Source of the DNA: Didymodactylos carnosus | Lineage: Eukaryota > Rotifera > Eurotatoria > Philodinida > Philodinidae | Assembly: GCA_905250885.1 (NCBI GenBank) | Contig: CAJNOQ010000176.1 | Span: 1 to 64,000 of the forward strand | Direction of reading: 5' to 3' | Length of the DNA: 64,000 nt | Shown: positions 1-13,342 of the stretch, one piece after another | Position numbering within the stretch: position 1 is the first letter of the stretch | Layout of the letters: each line of letters starts with the position of its first letter | Notes under the pieces: model-generated | Told to the model about the DNA's origin: nothing | Database searches by the model: none | What the model saw: only the letters and a program-made list of their open reading frames with translations | Program-made: the position numbers and the translations under genes

Positions 1-683
1 ACTTCTATTTTAAATTGAAATCCAATTTGAGTAATGCTAATCCTATAGCACACCTGATGTTTTGGTAACATTGTAAGAAGAGTGTACAATTATTCCATCT
101 ACTTTTGAGCTAATCAGTACAACAGCTAAGGGTCTTGTATGAAATAGATGCATAGTTATAGTAGAGGTGCACTTATACAACAGATATAAGTGATATTCAA
201 TGGCATAGCCTACCTATCAGGTTGAAAAAAATTATGTGAAAGTCTTGTGCTAGCAAAATTCCGTCATGTTATGCGTATATGTTCGTACACATGTGGCATG
301 GGCTATAAATAGTACTCGACCTCGGCTAATTACGCTCCAAATAGGTGCTCTTAATATACTTTCTAGACTGAGATATAAACATCACAAATTTCACTTTTAT
401 ACAGTTATCGTTCTAAGCTGTTTTAGGTCTTTTATGGAAAATTCAATAACTTTTGAACGGAGTAAGTCAAGGTCAAAAAGAATCTTCATAAATATGTTGC
501 CGTGCTACCTACTGTGAAAGTTTTGCCTGACACCAATTCAGCAGCTTATACGACAAAAGGCTGTCTGTACCGTGCTCATAAGTAGATGGAATAATTGTAC
601 ACTCTTCTTACAATGTTACCAAAACATCAGGTGTGCTATAGGATTAGCATTACTCAAATTGGATTTCAATTTAAAATAGAAGT
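1..683. mobile_element. Inverted-repeat (MITE/foldback) element with perfect 103-bp arms
   Basis: Positions 1-103 are an exact reverse complement of 581-683, and the match continues to about 110/574 with one mismatch. The roughly 475 bp between the arms has no recognisable protein; an 83-codon frame at 266-517 looks accidental. The left arm touches the first base of the window, so the outer end and any target-site duplication cannot be judged. Exact arms imply recent insertion or arm-to-arm conversion. The family is not assigned. Confidence 0.85.
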
Positions 684-3353
684 AGTAGATACGCACTCAA
701 ACGTGTCTACAAAATAGCATGACTGCTGTTGAATTTTCTTCTTGTGATATTTTATTGTAAAAATTAGTTTATCTTACTTTATTCTTGTCTTGTCGAGTAA
801 AAGATTCTGATTCATTATTAGTCTTTTAAGCGTTTCAGAGATTTCTTCTAAGTAACAAAACTTAGTTGTCCCTTATTATTAAACACGCAAAATCTCAACG
901 ACAATAGACTACTACTTTGTCTTATTCCTAAGCACAAATATCTGATGAATATCGTCTTTCTATTTGTCATACAAGAATATATCAGAAATGATAGCATCTC
1001 TAACGTTTCTTCGATGATTTAAAAATAAGCTCATTGATTTTTTTCCCCGATAACTTTTTTGTATAATTTTTCCCAGATTTTTTTTCCAGTGTTTTACTTA
1101 ATGTTCTCTCATCTGCAAAACAAGCATATAACAGTTTTTTTTGTAGTATGAATAACATTTAAATAGTTTTTTATTTTCTTAAATAACAAAAACATCTATT
1201 GTCTTGGTCACTCATGTTATTGAACCATTCGTGACGCTCAGAATGACAACGATAATCAAAAGTGACAGTTCCTTTCCAAATGTGAGTTTAACTTATGATG
1301 TTCACACTACTAGAAATTAATTGTTTTAATTCTCTATTGCATAAAGTCAATTATAACTTATGTCAAAAAAAAACAAAGCGGAAATCGAGACCGATTTCTT
1401 CTATTGTTTATTCTCTCATTTTTTTAAAATCGACAATAATAAAAATCGGAATAATAAAAAATATCATCGTCATTCACAAAACGTTTAAATGTGCCTCTTA
1501 CACGCGACTTCTATACATTTCATTGTTTTTGCTCTTGATTGTTTGAAGTAAAGCGAGAACGTTAACCCTAGGGATAAGTCAAAATTCAAATAAAAACACT
1601 TTTTTCTCACTTTCTTTTAAATATTGAGACAAATAGAACATTGTTTACGAGAAAACACAATGGACGTGATCGATCATGATTATGTATTAAACTTGTTCTA
1701 TGAATAATTAGTTCAAATATGAAGATTTTTTCTCTCTCATATTTCTAATTATTTACTATAAAAACTTCGAAAGACAAAATAATAACATCTTGCTGAGTCA
1801 TTCATTTTATTATTTTCTCTTATGATATTTTGACTGGTTAAAAAAATACGAAAAAATAATAAAACTAAGTGAACAGTCAACGAATATTAGTAGTTAAATA
1901 TAGAAAAGTGTTGTAATGAATGTGACATCTACTATCGATGGAAACTAATATTTGGGTAAGATCCGTAGAATAGTAAAACGAAAGATAGAACTATTTGCAG
2001 GTGATTCAACCCAAATAAAATATTTGCTAACGCCGGCAATAAAACATTCTGAACAGAAAGAAATGAAGATATCTTTTATTCATGTAAGGTTTATCTACAC
2101 ACAGAAATCAAATTTTCTTGCTTCAAAAAGATTTTTAATTGGTTAACTATTGTACGAACGAACTCATAAACATAGATCAGAGTTATCGCTTAGAAAAGAA
2201 AGTTTTTTTTCCAAAACCAAAAGGAGTTTTGAAATTTGTCTCTGTAAGAAACAGTTTTGGAATTTTGTAGCTTCTAAAACGTTTGAAAAGGATTCTGTAT
2301 AAAAATTAAGGTTTAGCAAGTTTGAAACTTCTTTCTCCAAAAAATCAAAAAGCCATTTACTATAAGAATTAATTCTAAAACTCTTTTTAGTTTCGAAAAA
2401 GGAATCTTTCTTTTAGAGTGATGCCGGTGTATATTTAGAGACTGAAAGGAAACGATTATGTATTAGGAAAAAATAGGATTGAGTTTTGATCAGTGAGTGT
2501 ATTTGAACATCTTTAATGTTTTATAATATTAATTATGTTGCTTATAATAATAAAGATCAAACTCAAAGATATAATTAACTTTATTCCAGAAACATAAATT
2601 TTCACATAGAAATGTGTCTTTAATTAGGAAGAAATCAAACATATATAATAGAATGAGTCGCAATTTAATCTTTTATTTTTCTTCTTTTTTTTTTTTTTTT
2701 GTATAATATAAAAGAAAATAGAATTGGTCAATTATGTCTATATGTATCTATTATGTTTAGGTTAAAACATGAAACATGGTTGGTTTTTTTACGTCTGAAT
2801 ATTTTTGTGTGATAGTTAGAATAAAGAAAAAGAACACAAAAGTTATAGGATAGAAAACATCTTATTTGAACAGAATTATGTGAGAAAGAGAAATTAGTCA
2901 GTTAAAATCGTGGGCTTTTTCCGATAGTATCCGGTTTATTATTCTTACTAGTAAGTTTTTAGTTTTGAGTCTCATTAGTGTGTACAGCTAAATAAAGACG
3001 GTATCGTGTACACTCTTTAAAAAACACGTATATTACAAAACCAAAATAGGGTATTTGCATTTGTGACCATACGAAACGCATTTCCGTTTTGCATTTAGAG
3101 TACAAAAACTCCTTCCGTTTTACAACAATTACAATACAAGAACTAGCGATGGATTCCAAAATAGTGGAAGCATTTTGCTTTATATTTTTCAGTCATTAAA
3201 ATAAAATCTTATAACATCATTCTAGGGACAAAAGGCAAAGAGTGTGTTACATAATAAAACCTAACCGTTTTTTAATTATCAACATTGTTTTCTCATTACG
3301 AAACACCATAGAAAAAAGTAAATCTATGTATTAGGTTTTACTGAGATTAAATA
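684..3353. other. Gene-free AT-rich stretch
   Basis: No frame above about 85 codons shows family features. Contains homopolymer tracts such as the poly-T near 2680-2700 but no tRNA, array or clear terminal repeat that I could see. Confidence 0.5.
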
Positions 3354-4148
3354 TAACGGGTGTCCCAGGTGAAATTACACTAAATCTTGCTGCATTTTTC
3401 TCTCATTTTCTATTTATAAAAAATATTCTGTTATATATCAAACGAGAGATAATTTAATTCTCTACAACATTGTATATTTATTTTTAAGATTCACCTTTGA
3501 TGTTTGACACAGTAACTCTAACAAGAGAGGCTCCATATTTTTTAACTGCACCCTCAAATAATCAATTTTTTGCGCAGAATTTCGTTATCAATCACTTATT
3601 AAGCAAAACAAAGTATACCGAAAAATTCAGCAATATAATGGTTTGTTTTAATGAGACATATGATTTTTTTAGATGAAATCGGAGCGAAAAAGAGTCTTTG
3701 AAAAAGATCATTTTCGACTATTTTTCGGCTATCTTAGCGACATCCAGTATTTCCTATATTTTCAGGTAAAAAAACTTGGAAGTTTATGCATTAGAACCAT
3801 TAACAATTGAAATAAATTAATTTCTCGTAAACTGTTTTATAAAGCATGAAATTCTTCACCATTTGACGACAATAAAATTATTTCAAATCTTTTTGTACTA
3901 CATTATAAACAATTAAAAACGAGAGCCGTTTACACTTTAAAACTGCGCGTAGTACAGTTAAAAATGTGGAGTCTCTCTTGTTAGAGTTACTGAGCCAAAC
4001 ATCAAAGATGAGTCATAAAAATAAATATGCAGTCTTGTAGAGAATTAAATTATCTCTCATTTGATATATAACGGACTATTTTTTATAAATAGGAAATGAG
4101 AGAAAAATGCAGCAAGATTTAGTGCAATTTCACCTGGGATACCCATTA
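3354..4148. mobile_element. TA-flanked long-TIR non-autonomous DNA element, copy 1
   Basis: The left end (TA then ACGGGTGTCCCAGGTG) and the right end (CACCTGGGATACCCAT then TA) are inverted repeats. The arms can be followed inward for about 200 bp with scattered differences: the left arm runs to about 3570 and the right arm starts near 3935. TA at both borders would fit a TA target duplication as used by Tc1/mariner-type transposases. The roughly 370-bp centre has no recognisable coding sequence. A second copy in the same orientation starts at 63667 and shares both arm and centre, so this is a dispersed family and not a chance hairpin. Confidence 0.8.
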
Positions 4149-6667
4149 GTATAGTTCTGGGAATGGGAAGTAAACGATTGTGGATGACTTTAAATGTTCA
4201 GCATAGTTAATATGATCGAAACAGCATGACTTACGATTCTTTAGCTTTACTATGATTTTCAATCACGCACAAACATGTCAACGAACGTTTTCAGTAGTAT
4301 AAAAAATAGAAAAGCCTAGTTAAAAATTAATCAATGAAGAACAACTATGTACGTGGTAAAAACTAAACGATGAAGTTGGAATACAATTTAACTACCAGTA
4401 CCATGGCGAGAGCGAATAGTAGAGGAGAAATAAATTTTTAAGAGAAAGTCATAGAAGTAAGAACGATAATCTTGATATTAATTTGCATTGTGTCTTTCTT
4501 TCTAGAAAATGAATGGGAGAAAGATTTTGCTGTCAAATAACATGAGAGACTGGGAGAAACCATGTTTTCGTTAAATATTGATTCAGTTCGATATAAAATC
4601 GAGAGTCAGACGATATGTTTGAGAGAAAAGAGATTGTTAAAGAACTTTGTCACATTTCTCTTCTGTGGCTATAACAATATCAGCTGCTATTCTTTTCTCT
4701 ATCGCGCCCACTACCTAATTACAACATCATACATGCCTTTACTTTTTTTCAGGATGTTATTTCAATAAGAGAACAATATGTATTGTCTAAAAACGATTAG
4801 ATTTTATTTTAGTACGTGAAAAATAGAAAATCTTTTATTATTTCAGAGTCAGTCGCTAATTTTTGATGAATTTTTTAGCAATTGTCTTTTTCAAACTGAT
4901 AATTTCCACGGTAAATTAAGTTTAAATGTTTGCTAAAGGAGATTTTTCCGGACCATCAATTAATTCATCAACTCTAGTAAAATGGGATTTTTTTTTTTTT
5001 TTTTCTATATATAAAAAATCTACTTCCGAAATGAAAGTACACCGCTTCTAGGTATACAGAACAACAAAATGTTAAAAAAAAAAAAATTTTACTCAGTTTA
5101 ATAGAAAAATAGCTTTTACGGAAACGTTCACTAATTACCAATAGAAAAAAGAAATTTTTTCTATTCTCCATAATATGTAGATAGAGTGAATATATCTGAT
5201 ATTTAGTTGAATGAAAAATAATTTAAAAAAAAAGTTTAGATTTATAGAGAGGAAAAATAATATAACGATTAGTAGCAATTTAACATCGAACAGAAGTCAA
5301 AAGAATCCTAGTCTAAAATCAACAAGAAGTTAACATTATTTAATCTATTCTCGTGGTAAGGTAAACTAATTTATCAATAATAATTTTGAAGTTTACTAAG
5401 CATAGTAATCATATAGTAGTTTATAAAAGTATATTCAGAAAATATCTGTCTATTTTTTTTTTTATTTTCATTCGTGTACAATCAAACTATAATAAGCAAA
5501 TTATTGTTCAATTGCTTCCGTACTCCTACTGAACAGAGTGATATATAATGTAAATAGGATTAAAATATTATCAGTCACGATTTTCTTTATATTGATTTAA
5601 CAATTTAATATGGCGTGTGTGGTATTTTGCAACAAGAAGAGAAATATATTTGTTTTTATAGAAAATAAAATAGATAACATTTGTTCAAAGCTAATTTTGC
5701 GTTTAAGATAGTGTCTTATTGTCTATAGAATAGAAAAAATTGGTATTTTCAAAGAGAAAATAAGAAATTTGAGATCATAAAAAAATAAGAGAAAATGATC
5801 TAGTCGGTTTATCTGATATTCAAAATGGAATCAATAATAGTGTCCGTAAAGTAGAATATATTTTTTTTCTTTTTGTCTCTTTTACATAACAACTGTGGTG
5901 GTAACTATAAAATTATTTTCAATACATTTTGTGCACAAAAGTAAAAATAAATTTCAAAAACTTTCTTAGACTTGGTGTCATAAGAAGTTATTTGATACAA
6001 ATTAATTATAATCGTGATTTATTCCCTATAAAATTTGTTTTGTAAGTACAGTTTATATGATCTATCGTTTAAAATAAGACATCTTAGAAAAAGTATCTGT
6101 CTCGTTCTTATACGTTAAAATCTATAACGAAAAACAAAATTGTCCAACGAAAGAAAGACTGAAATTCTTTTTCTATTGAACGATATGTTAGTTTCAAACA
6201 TTCTAGATGGGCTTTCTGCCTTTTTATCTTTTAGTTCATTCAAAAGTGTTTATTATCATACAAAATCTCGATGTATGAAATTTTGAAACATTTAACAGGA
6301 TTAAACACGAAAATTTTTGTTCTCTTATTATTAATTGAACATTATGCAAGGAAATGAACGAGTTAGAAGGAGAAGGTTTCTCTGGAAAGAAAACATTTCC
6401 GCTCTTGCGAGCACAATGTCTAAAAAAGAAAAACAATCGGATAATGATGATGCTCGCAGTGATACTTTTTATTTTAGACACGAAATTTTCCTCTTTCTCT
6501 CTATTTTCTAGCTATCCGTTCTTCTTTTTTTCTCTTTTTGTTTTACGTTTCGAGAGACAAGAACTAAGGCAGAAAGATATTTAGTCTCATTAATAAAGGA
6601 ATTGTGAAAATATAGTAATCATCATTACAACTCAAACAAATTGTGGGTGGTTTTTTTACATATTAAG
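4149..6667. other. Gene-free AT-rich stretch upstream of the secreted-protein gene
   Basis: Only short open frames of low-complexity composition; no motif recognised. It presumably includes the promoter of the gene starting at 6668, but no specific element stands out. Confidence 0.4.
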
Positions 6668-7697
6668 ATGTCAACTGTAATGATTTCACAAAGAATGATT
6701 GTTGTCAGTCTATTACTTATTGTATTTACATTGATTTTACAAACGATTAATGGTCAACCGGTAAGTAAACTTAGAGAACTCTTTTTACTTTTACTAACAA
6801 TGTTAACCGGAAACTTGCTCTATTAAGTTAATTCTGTTGTTTAATAATCATTTATTGAAAATATCATTTATAATCATATTGTTAGTCGACAATTGACATG
6901 ATCTAAAGTATTTTGAACAATCAGCAGGGGACAACGAAATATGAGATAATAAAACTAAAATTTGGTTAAAAGTGGAAGCAATTAGTATTGATCTCAGTCC
7001 TCTATATCATCACTCAAAATATGTTTTTTTATTCTGTGGTTACAAAATAAAAAAACATATTTTGACTGAAAAATATATTTTGACTATTGGGCATAATTTA
7101 GATTCATCTGGTACACTTCATTTATTATTGTTATATTCAAATATGATCTCATTTTCTTTAGATCTTGGCTGTTGATGATGCTGTCGTGAGTTTTGATCCC
7201 GAACGAGAACAACGATCGTTGACTGAAAATAACGGTGCGCTTCGTGTAAAACGTGACGATACTAATAATAACAATATTTTATCTCTTCTATCACCGTTAA
7301 ACTCTCTTTCTCTTAATGATGTTGTTGATAGTGATGTTCATAATTTAATACAATCACATGAGAATAAACCATCAAATTTTTTTAAATCCACAGGCTCTTC
7401 AAGACAACTTCGATTAAATAAAAAATTAAGAAATGGAGGGGTATTTGTCGATAATAGATTAAAACGATTTCGTATGTTGGATCCGGAAGAATTTCATGAA
7501 ATGTTACAATCAATGCATTTATCTCACCCTGAACAATCAAAAGCTATGAACGGTGTTGACACAATTGGAATGCAACTTGAAAGTGAGAATATTTTAGAAA
7601 TATTTGTTTTCAAAAAAATAAAATAGGATTTTGGAAAAAATGAATTATAATTATATTCTTTTCTTTTATCTATTTAGATTACTGGTCTCGTAAATGA
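6668..7697 (+). CDS. Secreted prohormone-like protein, three exons, unassigned
   Basis: Proposed exons are 6668-6760, 7162-7582 and 7678-7697, all with GT/AG ends (donors GTAAGT and GTGAGA; acceptors TTTCTTTAG and TATTTAG). They join in frame to 177 residues ending ENYWSRK. The start chosen is the Met directly before a signal-peptide-like segment: residues about 9-29 are strongly hydrophobic (IVVSLLLIVFTLIL) and end in NGQP. The mature part is hydrophilic, Asn/Ser-rich and Cys-free. Basic pairs lie at 61-62 (RVKR), 118-119 (KK) and 132-133 (LKR), the usual sites of prohormone cleavage; the last would release a roughly 44-residue C-terminal peptide starting FRMLDPEEFHEML. No Gly amidation signal precedes the stop. 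It looks like a neuropeptide or peptide-hormone precursor by architecture only. I cannot assign it to a known peptide family, and exon 3 is short and rests on splice logic. A possible AATAAA lies at 7907-7912. Confidence 0.6.
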
Positions 7698-8492
7698 AAA
7701 AACATTCATAACCCATTCAGCCCACAACAAGATCCAAATTTTTACTATATGAAACTCTTTGACATCATGCTTAGTTACTCTTCATTAGAATATATATTTT
7801 TGCAAAGTTCAAGACGATTATATTCATCATCGACCATCAACGTTGAGCCATCGCTATTCAAAATGCATGTATTGTTTTATATAATTCACGAAATATGTCG
7901 ATTAAAAATAAAAGTCTTGTTAAATTTTGCCACTAAATCAAGCGGTAGACAACAATCTTTTTTATGTTTATGCATGCAGAAAAGTCAGTCTAATCATATG
8001 TAATACATAATATCGAGGCAATGATTAACAAGTTTCAATTTTCATCTTTTCTGGGTATCTGATCAAGTCCGAATGAAAACTATATATATATATACATACA
8101 TACATAAAAACTAATCATTTATTCTGAGTGTAGCTAGTTTTCGCTAAAATTTGAGTGAACCACGGATGTAGTAGCTATATCATACAGTGACAGGACCCTA
8201 TTAGATACAATTATGAAATAAACTAACAATTTATACAAGTTGAATAAGAGTTCCGATAACTTTAACGATACGTTAATATTAGTTATGTTTTAATCTCTCA
8301 GTACTAGATCATTTTTTTGAAAATCTGCACATAAGAGTTAATTTTTTGTTTTATTTCTGACATAATTTATTTTAATTTCTTTGAACAACACATCTAAGGT
8401 CAAATTTTGTATAAAAACAGTTTAAAAATGTACAAATATTGATTTCTCCGTAAATTGCATTGATCATTTTACATCAGTTCGGTCATGATTCT
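7698..8492. other. Convergent intergenic region
   Basis: Lies between two genes that face each other. It holds a TA/CATA microsatellite near 8080-8106, a likely poly(A) signal for the upstream gene (7907-7912) and one for the acyl-CoA synthetase on the other strand (TTTATT at 8350-8355, read as AATAAA about 140 nt past the stop). Confidence 0.45.
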
Positions 8493-10735
8493 TTAATATT
8501 CTACACCTTTGTATAAATCTTCCAAAGTCTGTTTGTATTTCTTTTCAACAGCATAGCGTCGAGCTTTGAAAGTGGGAGTTAATAGTCCATTTTCAATCGT
8601 AAACGGTTCTTTAATAAATCCAATTTTTTTCACTTGTTCATATGACATAAGACCACCCTTTTTACCCCGTTCAGTCATATCTTGAAGAACAGCTTCTTTT
8701 AATTTTTCACTATCATGATTTAATTCTGTCTCATCTATATTCGCTTTTTTTGCCCATTTTTTAACATGTTCATCATGTAGAGCAATAATAGCAACCGGAA
8801 AACTTTGAAAAGAATTTCCATAAACATATATTTGAGAAATAAAATGTGATCGTCCATACACTTCTTCAATTTTCTCAGGTGCAATATATTCTCCCTGTGA
8901 TAACTTGTACATATTCTTTTTACGATCAATTATTTTTAATGTGTTATGTTTTGTCCATTGACCAACATCGCCAGTATGCAACCATTCCTTTTCATCAATA
9001 GTTTCTCGTGTTTTTTCTTCATCTTTTAAATAACATTTGAATACGGCTGGACTTTTAAGACATATTTCTCCAACACCATTTTTAGCATAATAATCTTTTT
9101 CAGGTACATCAATTAGTTTGAGATAATTAACTGGTGTAGGAACTCCGACTTCTCCACTAGCCATATCGGTCAATGTCTGCCAACAACCTAAATAAAAACA
9201 ATTTTTATACCACAAGAAAAGTTTCCAACTTATCTACTTACCTACTGTACATTCTGTTTGACCGTAGGCTTCAATAAAAATACATGAAAATGCTGCTCGA
9301 CAAAAATCAGCAACATTAGGTGATAAAGGAGCACTTGTTGATACAACACGATTAATTTGACCACCAAAACGTTGTCTAATTGCATTAAATAATAAATAGT
9401 CCCAGATTGTGTTTGGATTCGAATTTCCACGACGCATATGAGCCAGTTTTGCTTTAACAGCCAATTTGACAAAACCACGAGCCAACAGACCTTTTTTTCG
9501 TGTTTCACTCATTACACGGTCATATAATTTGTTTAATAGACGAGGTACCATTGTTAACAGTGTTGGTTTGAAATCTCGAAAATCATCCATTAGTTTATCG
9601 ACTTTTCCTTGCCAGAACCCTACCGTACCTCCCAGATAGGTAATTGCAATACATGTTCCACCTAAACAAAAGAACAAATGAATGAATAATGGTCTTTGTT
9701 ATTAATTGTACAATGACGCTGAACTTACATCCGAATAAATGAGCAAGAGGCATAAAGTTGAGCACACGCGGTGCGTTTTCACCCATTAGCGATACTAAGT
9801 CGACGGCAACGCTGACTCCTACCATTGAGCATATAATACCTTCATGAGTAATTACACAACCTAGAAATAATCAACTTTAGATGCTTTGAAAAAGCATAAT
9901 TTTTTTTCTTTTACCTTTTGGTTCACCTGTTGATCCACTCGTATACCTGAAAATTGAAAATATAAGTATTAAATTGAAAAAGACAAATGATGATTTTATT
10001 CACGTACATAATCATTGCTATGTCAGCCGGAGTTGGTGGAACAGGCTCATGTGGATTCTGTTTTCCACGTTCAATGAGGCTTTTGTATGTAATAAGTTCA
10101 ACTTGTTTTTGTTTTGCCAGTTCTTTCAACTCATCCGTTACCTCGATTAAACTGACAATTACTTTTAATGTTGATTTCTCTTCTTTCCATTCTAGTATAT
10201 TTTTCACTCGTACAAGTTCATCAGCAAATATCATTTGTAATTCGGCATGTTTAACAATGAATTTGACACCATCTTTGCCTAATGAATCGTATAGACCAAC
10301 CGATACAAAAGAAAATGGCCACAATGCATAAAGAAACATAACATAATTAACATTAGCCGATCCATAAATGCCAATAAATGTATCATTGGTAGGTTTCAGT
10401 CCCATATCAATTATTCCACTTCCAATTTGATGAATAGTTTCGTACACTTGTTCATATGTATAATGTTGGAAGGGCTCTTCGGAGGACTTTCGGAAACAAA
10501 ACAATGGTTTTTTTGCATTTGAACTAGCACCATATTTAATAACTTCGTACAAAGTTTGCACATTGAATTCTCGATGATCTTTTAAACCGTGAACATAGTC
10601 TGGATGGACATAGATATGTTCTTCTGGGTCAATTTCAACAGCACTTATTGGCGGTATACACGGACGATTTCGAAATTCAAATATATAATAGATGACAACA
10701 ATAATAATCAACGCAATGATGGCTGTTACAAACAT
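8493..10735 (-). CDS. ACSL: Long-chain-fatty-acid--CoA ligase (ACSL family), five exons
   Basis: Activates long-chain fatty acids to acyl-CoA with ATP and CoA, normally at ER or outer mitochondrial membranes. Exons in transcript order are 10735-10008, 9946-9915, 9860-9729, 9661-9242 and 9187-8493, all GT/AG and in phase. They give 668 residues, close to the usual 680-700. Residues 3-18 are a hydrophobic N-terminal anchor, as in membrane-bound animal ACSLs. The AMP/P-loop motif YTSGSTGEPKG (244-254) is assembled across the tiny 32-nt exon 2. PLAHLFG follows, then EAYGQTECT. The adenylate-forming C-terminal signatures are HTGD (508-511) and IIDRKKNMYKLSQGEYIAPE (from about 523), which keeps the catalytic Asp/Arg/Lys context. 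The overall layout resembles the ACSL1/5/6 branch, but the paralogue cannot be fixed by eye. It looks intact. The start is the first Met before the anchor. A likely poly(A) signal is at 8350-8355. Confidence 0.95.
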
Positions 10736-12429
10736 TTATGTTTCTATTGAATCAGACAAACTATAATAAAGTATAGCAAATCTGTCTTTTTTCGTTTCAA
10801 ATGAACTCTCCATATAGTATGATTTTGGAAGCTTATACCAAGAACATAGCTCAAAATAGTTCTCAACGACTACAAAGTGTAGAAAATAAACACAGGGACT
10901 GCTAGGAATCTTATTTCATCCACTTAACGGATATTCAATGTTAGTGAGTTAGAATAATTCATAGTCTTCTATGTTTCACGTATTGTCTAACAACATCAAT
11001 AATTACTAAAAGTTAAATAGTATACACCAAGTACTCCTCTTTTTCTCTTTGAAAGCACCTATTAGAATATGATGATGATGATAATGTCCCTGTTTACTTT
11101 TCTATACTCACCACGTTTTGTTATTGTTGTCGTTGTCGTTGTTGTTTTTGTTGTTGTTTTTGTTGTTGATGATATTTCAAAAACAAAATAATCGGCAAGT
11201 TCCCACGATAAGTGTTATAGAATTAATATTTTACTACATATCATAGCAATGTTCTATCCTTGATAAGACTTTTATTGTATAAAAATAATATATTAATGAT
11301 GTGAGCTTAAGATGCCGACTTATTTTTGAGAGTTTTATTCTTTTTCTTCAACAGATAGTAACCATCTTACTTCTCATTTTATAAAACGTTGACGTGTAGA
11401 TATGTCATATCTACAATTATTTACATAGGTATACGCATGGTAACATCGTGTGACTACACATATACAAACTAAAAATTGTTTGCTCGTAAAACTTCCAACA
11501 ATTTTTTCTTTTTCTATCAATTAGTGTAGAAGATGATCATTCCCCAAATGCATTACCCAAAATAGAATCTAATATTAATTTATCGTTATTTTTGTTTTTC
11601 AACAAAAAGATGATTTGATATATAAAAATTAGTGTCTCTCTCTTTAAATATTTTTATTCTATTTTTCATATGAAAAGAAGTAGGTCGGTTATCAGTGAAT
11701 GTATATGTGCGTACGATATGCGATTATAATGTTTAAACACAGTTTAAAGTCCAGTTAAAACAAAAAATAAATAAAATATCGATTCAATATTTTCGACCGC
11801 TATTTGAATCGAGTGTTGCTGATAAGATTCCTTACAGTGTCTCTTTGAATTATCATTTGCTTTGATAATATATATGATACATCACAGTCTGTCGTACTCG
11901 ACAAAGCTCAGAGTTAGAGTCTTCCTAATTATTGAAACACGATTGATATATAATTTCTCACATACAGGAAAATAAATGATACTAGAAAATATTTATCTTT
12001 TTTTTCCAATTTATATAGTTAATCAATTAAACTTCTCAGAAAATGTTTCTAAATTTTGATAAACTTATGTGTTCTTAATGACAGTTTCAAAATTAATTGT
12101 GGAAGAATAATAATGATAACCGAAAACAAACTCTTTTTCATATTTGGAATTGAAAAATAACTTTTGGAAATGGACATTTTCGACCAACTTTCTAAGATAA
12201 TACGAGTAAAAAAGCTGCTTAGTAACAGGTGAAAAAGCTGAGATTAAAAAGAATTCTTTTTTTGCTCTACGTTTGACGTATAAAACAGAATTTTCTTTCT
12301 ATTCGACAACGAAAAACCGATATGACATGATTTTTTTAATATAACAGTTTGTTTTTGCTCTACATAGATTATGCCAATTTGCTCTACATTGAGAAGGACA
12401 TTGGACTTTAGAAGAATTAAAATCAAAAT
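10736..12429. other. AT-rich intergenic region with GTT-type microsatellite
   Basis: Contains a trinucleotide-like tract of TTGTTG/GTCGTT units at about 11118-11170. Otherwise no coding signal was seen. It should include the promoter of the acyl-CoA synthetase just upstream of 10735. Confidence 0.5.
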
Positions 12430-12969
12430 TCAAACAGTTAAAATCGCTTCCTCCCCTAAGAGTGCTTCTTCCATCATTCGATCGATATTTAACGACCCTT
12501 TTCGTTTTATTTTCAATTGTTTGATACTACTATAACGTTGTTGTTTGTATTTTTTTCTTAGCAGTTTAAGTTTTTTCTTCTTTCGTTTTATTTCTTGCTG
12601 TTTGTCATCTTTATACCATTGCATGAAATTTGGATAGGCGGGTGATAGATATCCTTTCTTTACACAAAGATGTTTGAAAACATAATAGGCACCATTGTGT
12701 CCATAAACATACCAGTTAGACAATATTTCCCAATTTCTTTTACACAAACATAATTCATAGCAAATAATTTGACACGGTCTTAAAAAGACTAAAATTAACG
12801 TGAGTAGAGTGAACAACAATACGACACTAATTAGGCCATATCGCACTATTTTTTCATGTAATGTTTGAGCAATAAGTTTATTATTAAGATCATTGAAGAT
12901 AAACTGGTACAATTTTTCATCTGAATTCAAATTAACATCATCGCCGCTATTGTATTCAATCGGTTTCAT
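12430..12969 (-). CDS. Hypothetical single-pass membrane protein
   Basis: An uninterrupted 179-codon frame, long for this AT-rich sequence. The predicted protein has an acidic, polar N-terminus and one hydrophobic segment at about residues 45-63 (LISVVLLFTLLTLILVFL). A Cys-rich juxtamembrane stretch (66-76, four Cys including CYELCLC) follows, then aromatic residues (NWYVYGHNGAYYVF) and a strongly Lys/Arg-rich region at about 121-160. This is the pattern of a type II or tail-exposed membrane protein, but no family is recognised. The start is the first Met; in-frame introns at either end cannot be excluded. No clear paralogue is seen in the window. Coding status rests on length and composition only. 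Confidence 0.5.
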   Translation of the reverse strand: MKPIEYNSGDDVNLNSDEKLYQFIFNDLNNKLIAQTLHEKIVRYGLISVVLLFTLLTLILVFLRPCQIICYELCLCKRNWEILSNWYVYGHNGAYYVFKHLCVKKGYLSPAYPNFMQWYKDDKQQEIKRKKKKLKLLRKKYKQQRYSSIKQLKIKRKGSLNIDRMMEEALLGEEAILTV

Positions 12970-13342
12970 GTGATCACTAAGCGCGTAATGAAATCATTCA
13001 ATTATAGAAAAATTAGCGAAAAGAGTGTGAAGTGTTTGCTAATAAAATGGTGAAGTAATTATTCTGCTCATTTTATTTCATAAAATCGTTGATGTTGCAT
13101 TTCTAATTAGTTAAAGTAGACTGTTCATGAATTATTATGATAAAATAGCTCGGGACTTATCATATACAACAGATAAGTATAGAAAAATTACAAATTTCAT
13201 CACAATACAATTAATTAGAAGCAAGTAACGCCTATCGTTAGAAAAGAAAGGAATCGCATGAGATCGGTAATCGGCCTACTTTAGTTTTTGCCTGATAACG
13301 GTTCTATGAGTAGCAGAAAAGATGAAAACCATTCTTTCTTAA

